From contig JAFGXQ010000003.1 of assembly GCA_016936575.1 (NCBI GenBank), positions 1 to 32,516 on the forward strand: a stretch of DNA of 32,516 nt, written 5' to 3'. Every line of letters starts with the position of its first letter. Positions within the stretch are counted from its first letter, which is position 1. Source of the stretch: Deltaproteobacteria bacterium (GTDB taxonomy: Bacteria; Myxococcota_A; Polyangia; JAAYKL01). This document shows, piece after piece, positions 18,229-24,476 of the stretch. The notes beneath the pieces were generated by a model. It was not told where the DNA came from and searched no databases. It worked only from the letters and a program-made list of their open reading frames with translations. Position numbers and translations under genes: made by a program.

Positions 18229-18672
18229 ATGAATCCAGCAACACTACTTACTATTTTATGCTGCGCCGCAAGTCTCGGGTGCAGCGGTATTCGCACCATC
18301 GACACCAAAATGGAACCGGTGCTGATAACCGATCTCGACGAAATGGCCGAAGAGTACGTCAAAAAGCTCAATTCCGAAGGGCTGCTTGTCAAGTTCGACA
18401 AGGGAGATGTAATTCCGGTGGAGGTGCTGGCGGAGCTGCCCTTTGCCAACGTGGAATCCGGTCAGAACCAGCTGGTTTTTTCGCAAACCACCTATGTATA
18501 TTTGTGCAAAGACGGCGCGTACGTGAGTCCGGACGGTATTCATTTCGCCGCAGTCTACGACGGAAAAGCGGTCCGAAAGCTGTATGGCGCCGGTCAGGGA
18601 AGTTTTTCCATCGGATTCTCCATGAACAAAGAAGACGGCGCCAAACTGATCACCGGTGTATCATTGAAGTAA
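18229..18672 (+). CDS. Small hypothetical lipoprotein
   Basis: 147 aa with a short signal peptide and lipobox SLGC (Cys18). I do not recognise the family. The mature part is ~130 residues of mixed charge, with a possible helix (DLDEMAEEYVKKLNSEG) followed by beta-rich segments (NQLVFSQTTYVYLC, DGIHFAAVYDGKAVRKLYG, GSFSIGFSMN). The strong site AAAAGGA precedes the ATG. It is monocistronic: a palindrome follows, and a separate promoter region precedes rpsF. It shares its upstream region with the divergent fibro-slime gene. Confidence 0.7.
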   Translation: MNPATLLTILCCAASLGCSGIRTIDTKMEPVLITDLDEMAEEYVKKLNSEGLLVKFDKGDVIPVEVLAELPFANVESGQNQLVFSQTTYVYLCKDGAYVSPDGIHFAAVYDGKAVRKLYGAGQGSFSIGFSMNKEDGAKLITGVSLK

Positions 18673-18697
18673 AGACGGTTCGCGAGACATTTTACCG

Positions 18698-18722
18698 TTA
18701 GGGCGGTTCGCGACCGCCCCTA
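18698..18722. repeat. REP-like palindrome (TAGGG-CGGTTCGCGACCG-CCCCTA)
   Basis: A GC-rich hairpin with one unpaired base, 26 bp after the small lipoprotein stop. A partial copy (CGGTTCGCGA) lies just upstream at 18676-18685. Palindromes of this TAGGGGCGGTTCGCGAACCGCCCCTA kind recur in intergenic regions of many bacteria. It could also end transcription, but no T-run follows. Confidence 0.55.
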
Positions 18723-18756
18723 CAGAAATCATCACATATTGAAGGAGCCATTTTAC

Positions 18757-18785
18757 TTGACGTGCGCCCCGTATTCGGTTAGACA
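18757..18785 (+). promoter_or_regulatory. Possible promoter of the rpsF operon
   Basis: TTGACG (18757-18762) and a 17-bp spacer to a poor TAGACA (18780-18785), giving a ~110-nt leader before rpsF. The -35 is good and the -10 weak. Confidence 0.3.
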
Positions 18786-18809
18786 CCCCGCTTGCGGTTT
18801 TGTATCGCA

Positions 18810-18840
18810 CTCGATGATGTTTAATGAAAAACATTGCGAG
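18810..18840 (+). promoter_or_regulatory. Hairpin in the rpsF leader, possible S6:S18 autoregulatory element
   Basis: CTCGATGATGTTT pairs with AAACATTGCGAG (one bulge, two wobble pairs) in the leader RNA of rpsF. A second small element, CCCGTGTATCAGGG, follows before the ribosome site. Many bacteria control this operon by binding of the S6:S18 complex to a leader structure; whether this is that motif needs covariance-model comparison. Confidence 0.3.
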
Positions 18841-18899
18841 ATAACGAACTCCTTGCTCTGAACCCGTGTATCAGGGCTGGAATCCACGAGGAGACATTC

Positions 18900-19466
18900 A
18901 TGACTCAAGTATTGCCCAAAGAAAGGGCCCGAGAGTACGAAAGCATCTTCATCCTGCATCCCGACTCCCACAGCGATGTTGTCGACAATATCGCCGGTCG
19001 CTGCCAGGATATTATCAGCAGACTCGACGGCAAATTACTACGTGCAGAAAACTGGGGACGCCGCAGACTGGCGTATCCCGTAAAGAAAAACCAGAAGGGA
19101 ATCTACATTTACCTCAAGTATCTGGGATACCAGAATCTGGTTCATGAGTTGGAACGCAATTTCCGCGCCATCGACTCAATTATCAAGTTCCTTTCTGTCA
19201 AAATTGATGAAGACGTAAATCCCGATGCACGCCCGATTGCCGAATCAGATATTTCTTTTGTAAGCACATTTATTGAGCCCGAAGAAGTAGAAGAAGCAGC
19301 CCCCGCATCGGTTGATGCCGCCGAAGAAACCGCTGACGCCGCACCTGAAGCCGCTGAGTCGGCAGAAGCGACCGACGCCGCTGACGAAACCCAAGATGAC
19401 GCCCCCGCAGAAGAAGCAACGGACGCTGACGCCGCTGACGATTCCGCTGAGGAAGAAGAGAAATAG
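18900..19466 (+). CDS. rpsF: 30S ribosomal protein S6
   Basis: Binds 16S rRNA together with S18 in the platform of the small subunit. Residues ~11-105 are a canonical S6 fold (YESIFILHPD, ENWGRRRLAYPVKKNQKGIYIYLKYLG, ELERNFRAIDSIIKFLSVKID). A ~60-residue tail made almost wholly of Ala, Asp, Glu and Thr brings the length to 188 aa against the usual 95-140; acidic S6 tails of this kind are known in deltaproteobacteria. The start at 18900 is chosen for GAGGAG at good spacing; longer in-frame forms do not match the family. First of rpsF-rpsR-rplI-dnaB. Confidence 0.96.
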   Translation: MTQVLPKERAREYESIFILHPDSHSDVVDNIAGRCQDIISRLDGKLLRAENWGRRRLAYPVKKNQKGIYIYLKYLGYQNLVHELERNFRAIDSIIKFLSVKIDEDVNPDARPIAESDISFVSTFIEPEEVEEAAPASVDAAEETADAAPEAAESAEATDAADETQDDAPAEEATDADAADDSAEEEEK

Positions 19467-19475
19467 GAGCCTGCC

Positions 19476-19715
19476 ATGAGCGAAAAAAAACAGCGCAAGC
19501 CCAGTAGACGTCGCCGCGTATGTAAATTCTGCGCCGACAAAGAATTCGCAATTGACTACAAAGATCCACAGTCAATCAGATATTTCATGTCCGATCGCGG
19601 TAAAATTGTTCCCCGTCGGATTTCAGGAACCTGTGCGAAGCACCAGAGACAACTTTGCCGCGCAATCAAACGCGCCCGCAACATTGCCCTGATGCCGTTC
19701 ACATCGCCCAAATAG
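19476..19715 (+). CDS. rpsR: 30S ribosomal protein S18
   Basis: 79 aa, very basic, full length for the family. It shows the signature region [32 protein letters not shown] and the C-terminal [21 protein letters not shown]. It is the partner of S6 on the small-subunit platform. Lies 9 bp after rpsF, with TAGGAG before the ATG. Confidence 0.97.
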   Translation: MSEKKQRKPSRRRRVCKFCADKEFAIDYKDPQSIRYFMSDRGKIVPRRISGTCAKHQRQLCRAIKRARNIALMPFTSPK

Positions 19716-19730
19716 AGAAGGAGGTAAGAA

Positions 19731-20174
19731 ATGAAAGTTATCCTTAAAGAAGACGTACCTCACTTGGGTGATTCCGGAGATATCGTTAATGTGAAACCCG
19801 GATACGGTCGCAACTACCTCGTTACCCAGGGACTGGCCGATCTGGCAACTCCGCGTAACATCAAAGAGATGGAACACAAGCTGCGCGTCATCAAAAAACA
19901 AATTGATGCCGCCAAAGCGGAAGTGGCCGAAGTGAAGGCACGTCTCGAACAGATCAGCGTCACCATCGCCAAGTCCGCCGGTGATAATGACAAATTGTTC
20001 GGTTCAGTAACCAGCGCAGACATCCAGAAAGCGTTGGCAGTGGAGAATCTCAAGATTGATAAACGTCATATTATCATTGACGAACCCATCAAATCTCTGG
20101 GAGACTTCACCGTGAAAGCCAAACTGTTCGGTGGAGAACTCGCCGAATTCAAAGTTTGGGTTGTAAAACAGTAA
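19731..20174 (+). CDS. rplI: 50S ribosomal protein L9
   Basis: 147 aa, standard length. The N-terminal rRNA-binding domain begins MKVILKEDVPHLGDSGD and contains VKPGYGRNYLVTQGLA. A long central helix (~40-75, Lys/Glu/Ala-rich) links to the C-terminal domain (LFGSVTSADIQKAL...IKSLGDFTVKAKLFGG). A near-perfect AAGGAGG lies before the ATG, 15 bp after rpsR. Confidence 0.97.
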   Translation: MKVILKEDVPHLGDSGDIVNVKPGYGRNYLVTQGLADLATPRNIKEMEHKLRVIKKQIDAAKAEVAEVKARLEQISVTIAKSAGDNDKLFGSVTSADIQKALAVENLKIDKRHIIIDEPIKSLGDFTVKAKLFGGELAEFKVWVVKQ

Positions 20175-20223
20175 TCTCTGCCTTTATTTTCCACATCTAC
20201 ATTTCTCCATAAAGGGGGAACCG

Positions 20224-21642
20224 GTGCAGGAACGCGACAATAGCGAAAAACGTATCGAAGCCAGAGTTCCCCCGTACAGCGCCGATGCGGAGGCCGCCGT
20301 TCTCGGCTGCATTCTGCTGAATAACGAAGCCTTGTTTCTAATACAGAACTCTCTGGGTGAAGATGACTTTTATGTGGAAGCCAACCGGCGTATCTACGCG
20401 GCCATCTGTGAACTTTCGAGAAACGGTCTTCCGGTAGACCACGTGACGCTCGGAAATGAATTGTCGCAAAAAGGTGACCTCGAAAAAATCGGCGGTCCCA
20501 TGGCGCTGAACAATCTGACCGAACACGTGGCCACCGTACGCAATGTGGAATACTACGCCAAAATTGTTACCCAAAAAGCGCTGGTTCGCCGAATGATTTA
20601 CGCTGCACAGCAAGTTGCAGCGGACGGGTTGAGCGATATTGACGACGCCGATGAATTTTTGGATAACGCGGAAAAAACCATTTTTGAAGCGGCCAAAAAA
20701 CGCGTGGGCGAGAGTTATTCTCCGATTTCGGGAGTGCTGAAAGAAGCATTTGAAAATCTGGAAATCGCGGCCCAGCATTCCGGTGAAATCACCGGCCTGA
20801 CGACAGGGTTCAACGAGCTCGATAGAATGACTGCGGGATTGCAGCGAACCGACCTCATTATTCTGGCGGGCCGCCCCGCCATGGGAAAAACGTCCTTTGC
20901 GCTGAATATGGCGTACAACGCCGCTGCCAAAACCGGACACCCGGCAATTATCTTTTCGTTGGAAATGTCCAAAGAACAGCTGGTGCGGCGTATGCTCTCA
21001 TCAGAGGGTCGCGTGGACGCCAACAAGCTTCGTTCGCCCAACAAACTGGACGCCGGAGATTGGAGACGCCTCACGGACACCGCCGGCATGCTGCACAAAG
21101 TGCCTATTTTTCTGGATGATTCCGCGCCGATGACCCCCATTGAAATTCGGGCCAAAGCACGCCGCCTCAAAGCCAGCCGAGGGCTTGGACTTATTGTGAT
21201 TGACTACCTTCAGCTGATGCAGGGCGGCGGCAAGCGCCAAACCAACCGTGAACAGGAAATCTCTGAAATATCACGAAACCTGAAAATGCTGGCTAAAGAG
21301 GTAGATGTTCCGATTATTGCACTTTCCCAATTGAACCGCGGTCTGGAGAGTCGGCCGGACAAGCGACCCATGATGAGCGACCTCCGGGAATCGGGTGCCA
21401 TCGAACAGGACGCCGACATCATCATGTTTGTATATCGAGATGAAGTGTACCACGAAGATACCGAAGACAAAGGCTGTGCGGAAATCATCATTGCCAAACA
21501 GCGTTCGGGCCCGACCGGCATGTGCAAGCTGGCCTTCCAGGGGCAGTACACCCGCTTCGAAAATCTCGCCCACGGAGACGGCCCTCCCCCCGGATTCGCC
21601 GACGAACCGCCCCCCTTCTCCGACGAACCGGGCGGATATTAA
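20224..21642 (+). CDS. dnaB: Replicative DNA helicase DnaB
   Basis: Hexameric 5'-3' helicase that unwinds DNA at the replication fork. 472 aa. The N-terminal domain (~15-120) opens VPPYSADAEAAVLGCILLN; the RecA-like C-terminal domain has Walker A GRPAMGKTS (Lys222), the LEMSKEQL motif, Walker B LIVIDYLQLM and the SQLNRGLE arginine-finger region. There is no intein at the usual insertion points. A Pro/Gly/Asp-rich tail ends the protein. GTG start with GGGGGAA upstream, 49 bp after rplI, in the common ribosomal-protein/dnaB order. Confidence 0.97.
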   Translation: MQERDNSEKRIEARVPPYSADAEAAVLGCILLNNEALFLIQNSLGEDDFYVEANRRIYAAICELSRNGLPVDHVTLGNELSQKGDLEKIGGPMALNNLTEHVATVRNVEYYAKIVTQKALVRRMIYAAQQVAADGLSDIDDADEFLDNAEKTIFEAAKKRVGESYSPISGVLKEAFENLEIAAQHSGEITGLTTGFNELDRMTAGLQRTDLIILAGRPAMGKTSFALNMAYNAAAKTGHPAIIFSLEMSKEQLVRRMLSSEGRVDANKLRSPNKLDAGDWRRLTDTAGMLHKVPIFLDDSAPMTPIEIRAKARRLKASRGLGLIVIDYLQLMQGGGKRQTNREQEISEISRNLKMLAKEVDVPIIALSQLNRGLESRPDKRPMMSDLRESGAIEQDADIIMFVYRDEVYHEDTEDKGCAEIIIAKQRSGPTGMCKLAFQGQYTRFENLAHGDGPPPGFADEPPPFSDEPGGY

Positions 21643-21679
21643 CCGAATCGCGCTGATCACTGGAATACGTACAAAAATA

Positions 21680-21707
21680 TTGACTTTGCACGTGGCACAC
21701 TTATCTT
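21680..21707 (+). promoter_or_regulatory. Candidate promoter with CACGTG palindrome for the toxin-antitoxin pair
   Basis: TTGACT (21680-21685), 16-bp spacer, TATCTT (21702-21707), 20 bp before the antitoxin ATG. The spacer holds the palindrome CACGTG, a possible site for autorepression by the antitoxin. Confidence 0.45.
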
Positions 21708-21726
21708 GTTAAGTAAAGAGGTGGAT

Positions 21727-21969
21727 ATGTCCGCTAAATTAACACTGCTGATTGACGAAAAAATTGTAGAAAAAGCCAAATCGTTTGCACGCGAGCAACA
21801 CACCAGTTTATCTAAATTGGTCGAGCGCTATTTTCAATCACTTTCAGCCGACGAATCCGGATTCCTGAATCTTTCTCCCAAGACCAGGAGTCTGATGGGC
21901 ACTTTCTCCGATGACGGTGCCGAACTCACTTACAAAGAGCTGGTGGAGAAATACAAGAGTCATCCATGA
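21727..21969 (+). CDS. Antitoxin of a PIN-type toxin-antitoxin system (DUF6364-like)
   Basis: 80 aa. The N-terminus, MSAKLTLLIDEKIVEKAKSFA, followed by SLSKLVERYFQSL, fits a ribbon-helix-helix DNA-binding fold: one strand then two helices. The C-terminal half (FLNLSPKTRSLMGTF...YKELVEKYKSHP) would wrap the toxin. It should bind and neutralise the PIN toxin and repress its own promoter. AAAGAGGTGG precedes the ATG at 21727; a TTG at 21706 is in frame but lacks a site. The stop overlaps the toxin start by 4 bp (ATGA). Confidence 0.85.
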   Translation: MSAKLTLLIDEKIVEKAKSFAREQHTSLSKLVERYFQSLSADESGFLNLSPKTRSLMGTFSDDGAELTYKELVEKYKSHP

Positions 21970-22373
21970 AGGTATACATCGACGCTGATGTGGTTTTAGA
22001 CGTGCTGTTGGGACGGTCCGATTTTGTCAATGAATCTGCGTCAATATTGTCCATGAGTGAATCACGGGGAATACACGGCTGCACGACCACACTGACGCTG
22101 GCCAACATCTACTATATTTTACAAAAAATAAACAAACGAAAATCCAGACGAGCGATTTCGCACCTGTGCGATATTTTGATCATTCTACCGGTGAGCGAAA
22201 CTGAAATCACCCAGTCGCTCCAATCCGATTTCTCGGATTTTGAGGACGGCGTCCAACACTTTTGCGCTCGGAACCATAAATGCGATGCCATTATTACTAG
22301 AAATCAAAAAGACTTTAAAACAAGTGAACTGCCGGTAATGCTTCCCAGAGAATTTTTGCTGCGCGGGAAATAG
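21966..22373 (+). CDS. PIN-domain toxin (VapC-like ribonuclease)
   Basis: 135 aa, a single PIN domain expected to cut RNA with bound Mg2+. The N-terminal strand with acidic residues (VYIDADVVLDVLLGR, Asp6/8/12), a middle helix (TTLTLANIYYIL), the acidic pair in SDFEDGVQHFCA and the closing CDAIITRNQKDF match the conserved acidic site of PIN toxins, here close to the PIN_3 group. It starts inside the antitoxin stop. The target RNA cannot be predicted. Confidence 0.88.
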   Translation: MKVYIDADVVLDVLLGRSDFVNESASILSMSESRGIHGCTTTLTLANIYYILQKINKRKSRRAISHLCDILIILPVSETEITQSLQSDFSDFEDGVQHFCARNHKCDAIITRNQKDFKTSELPVMLPREFLLRGK

Positions 22374-22384
22374 TCCTTTTCCGT

Positions 22385-23833
22385 CTACACCTGTACGCGT
22401 TCTTCTTCGGACTGTTCCAGAATGTCTTTGTAGCGGGAAAGGCGAGGGTCCACGATTTCGGCGCAGAAGCTGTCGACCTGTTCTACACTCAGACCGATGA
22501 AGCGCACCGGGTCGCCGGCTATGGACTCCAATTCTTCGGCGCTGAGCGGAATGCGATCATCCGCGGCCAGACGCGCAATCAAGTCATTGGGCTTGCCCTC
22601 TTCTTTTACCAGACGTGCCGCTTCCACGGAATGATCGCGCACCACTTCGTGGGCCACCTGCCGGCTGGCCCCTTTCTCAACTGAAGCCATTAAAATTTCT
22701 TCTGTCGCCAAAAACGGCAGTTCCACTTTCATGCGATTGTTAATCGCCGCGGTATTGGCAATTAAGCCGCCGCCCACGTTAATCAACAACCCCAGTACCG
22801 CATCGGTCAGCAGAAACGCCTGAGGAATGTCCATTCTGCGAATCGCCGAGTCATCAAGCGTACGCTCCAGCCATTGGTTGGCGTGGGTGGCTTGAAAATT
22901 GGCGGGTAGATTCATCAGTTTTCGGGCCAGAGAGCACATTCGCTCCGAACGCATGGGATTGCGCTTGTACGCCATGGCGGAAGAACCCACCTGCTTTTTC
23001 CCGAACGGCTCATCGAGTTCTTTCAAACCCGACAACAATCGAATGTTCGTACCGATCCAATGCGCGCTGGCACCGATGCCCGCCAGTACTTCGGCAATTT
23101 TGGTGTCGAGTTTTCTCGGGTACGTTTGCCCGGTTACCGCAAAGGAACGGTCGAAACCGAGTTTCTGTGAGACCATTGCATCTAGTTTTTGTACTTTCCG
23201 GGCGTCTCCTTTAAACAATTTCAGAAAGGTAGCCTGGGTGCCGGTTGTCCCTTTCGCCCCTCGGGCATAAATCTGTTTTTCAACCCACTCCAGCGCGTCC
23301 AAATCCATCAACAGATCCTGAATCGCCAGCGTGAACCGCTTTCCCATCGTTGTCGGCTGGGCTACCTGAAAATGGGTGGCCCCCAGTGCAGGCACCGACT
23401 TGAGTCGTTTCACTGTTTTCGTCAGTTCAAAAATCGCTTTGACCAAATCCTTTTTTATATATGCGAGCGCGTCCCGTTGAATGGTCAAGTCGGTGTTGCA
23501 GACCACATACTGGCTGGTGGCTCCAAGATGAATAATCCCCGCCGCTTTCTTCGCCTGTCCACCGTATGCGTATACGTGAGCCATCACATCATGACGCAGC
23601 TCTTTTTCTTTTTCAGCGGCGGTCGCATAGTCAATCTCTACCACATTGGCTTTCATATCGGCGAGCGCCTCTTCCGATACAATATCCGTCAGACCAAGCT
23701 CCCGTTGAGACTCTGCGAGCGCTATCCAGCACTTTTTCCAGGTGCGGAATTTATTATCCGGGCTGAATAGCTGCTGCATATGTTGGCTGGTATACCGGCT
23801 CACCAGCGGTTCGGTGTATAAATCTGTTCCCAT
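22385..23833 (-). CDS. purB: Adenylosuccinate lyase, eukaryote-like type
   Basis: Cleaves SAICAR to AICAR and adenylosuccinate to AMP in purine synthesis. 482 aa, longer than the ~430-455-aa common bacterial forms. It closely follows the human-type enzyme: SRYTSQHM...NKFRTWKKCWIALAE, LRHDVMAHVYAYG, AAGIIHLGATSQYV, KGTTGTQATFLKLF, the flexible catalytic loop GSSAMAYKRNPMRSER around residue 285, and WLERTLDDSA. The start at 23833 is chosen for AAGGAG at good spacing; the ATG 33 bp upstream adds a non-family leader. Stands alone, away from other pur genes, and converges on the toxin gene. Confidence 0.95.
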   Translation of the reverse strand: MGTDLYTEPLVSRYTSQHMQQLFSPDNKFRTWKKCWIALAESQRELGLTDIVSEEALADMKANVVEIDYATAAEKEKELRHDVMAHVYAYGGQAKKAAGIIHLGATSQYVVCNTDLTIQRDALAYIKKDLVKAIFELTKTVKRLKSVPALGATHFQVAQPTTMGKRFTLAIQDLLMDLDALEWVEKQIYARGAKGTTGTQATFLKLFKGDARKVQKLDAMVSQKLGFDRSFAVTGQTYPRKLDTKIAEVLAGIGASAHWIGTNIRLLSGLKELDEPFGKKQVGSSAMAYKRNPMRSERMCSLARKLMNLPANFQATHANQWLERTLDDSAIRRMDIPQAFLLTDAVLGLLINVGGGLIANTAAINNRMKVELPFLATEEILMASVEKGASRQVAHEVVRDHSVEAARLVKEEGKPNDLIARLAADDRIPLSAEELESIAGDPVRFIGLSVEQVDSFCAEIVDPRLSRYKDILEQSEEERVQV

Positions 23834-23882
23834 CGGGCTCTCCTTATGATTGTTTTCGCCTGCCAAAAAGCGGGCTTGTTCG

Positions 23883-23921
23883 TTCGTCCGACAACGTACA
23901 AAAAAGGACGAAACGCGTCAA
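23883..23921 (-). promoter_or_regulatory. Candidate purB promoter with inverted repeat TTCGTCC-N16-GGACGAA
   Basis: On the minus strand TTGACG (23916-23921), 17-bp spacer and a weak TACGTT (23893-23898). Perfect 7-bp arms TTCGTCC (23883-23889) and GGACGAA (23906-23912) bracket the -10, a possible operator. It does not resemble the E. coli PurR site. Confidence 0.35.
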
Positions 23922-24008
23922 TGTGTCCGCTCTCCCAAAATTCGACTTTTCAAATCGGCTTGAGTACATTGTTGCTCACCGGTTCGGGGGGCATAAGGAG
24001 CGTAACCG

Positions 24009-24392
24009 TTGGCCAAAGTAAAAGCAAAACATCGAAAAAAATACGTTATTCTTCCGGTATCTCTGCTGGTGTTCGAAGTGCTGCACGAATTCGTGGTGTA
24101 CAAAGCCAGAATCATCGGAGACAGACATCTGCGCACGATTTTCCTGATGGCCATGTTCATGTGCGGGTTCGCTTTTGTGGGGTTTGTGGTGGCTCCATGG
24201 GTGGAACGCACCGTTGAGAAACTGGTTCTCTCCGGTAAGAAAGGCGCGGGACTGCTCGGCGAGCTGGTGATTGCCGTGCTCTTTTTTGTGGGACTGTTCT
24301 ATCTGTACTACGCCATCTACACCAGTCCGGCGGGAATCGAATCTATTCTTCCTAAAATGTTGCTGAACAAAGGAATGACCATTCTGCCGTAG
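24009..24392 (+). CDS. Small hypothetical membrane protein
   Basis: 127 aa, not recognised. A basic N-terminus (AKVKAKHRKKY) is followed by three hydrophobic segments at about residues 12-30, 43-64 and 82-105, and a short tail ending GMTILP. Positive-inside reasoning places the N-terminus in the cytoplasm. The start is TTG at 24009, with AAGGAG at 7-bp spacing (23997-24002). It lies divergent from purB and convergent with the second fibro-slime gene; no context points to a function. Confidence 0.7.
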   Translation: MAKVKAKHRKKYVILPVSLLVFEVLHEFVVYKARIIGDRHLRTIFLMAMFMCGFAFVGFVVAPWVERTVEKLVLSGKKGAGLLGELVIAVLFFVGLFYLYYAIYTSPAGIESILPKMLLNKGMTILP

Positions 24393-24476
24393 TACATTTT
24401 CAGGCCACGGTATCAACGCGTTGCATTCGGCACGAATTTAAAAAAAATGGAGCTTTGAAAGAATATGGAATGTCAC

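Noticed and set aside
18757..18861. 34-codon leader peptide (TTG start after GAAGGAG) before rpsF
   Set aside because: The ribosome-like site is suggestive, but the same bases are the best -35 candidate and the peptide has no regulatory codon run.
20224..21642. Intein in dnaB
   Set aside because: The gene is a normal 472 codons, with Walker A and B regions uninterrupted.
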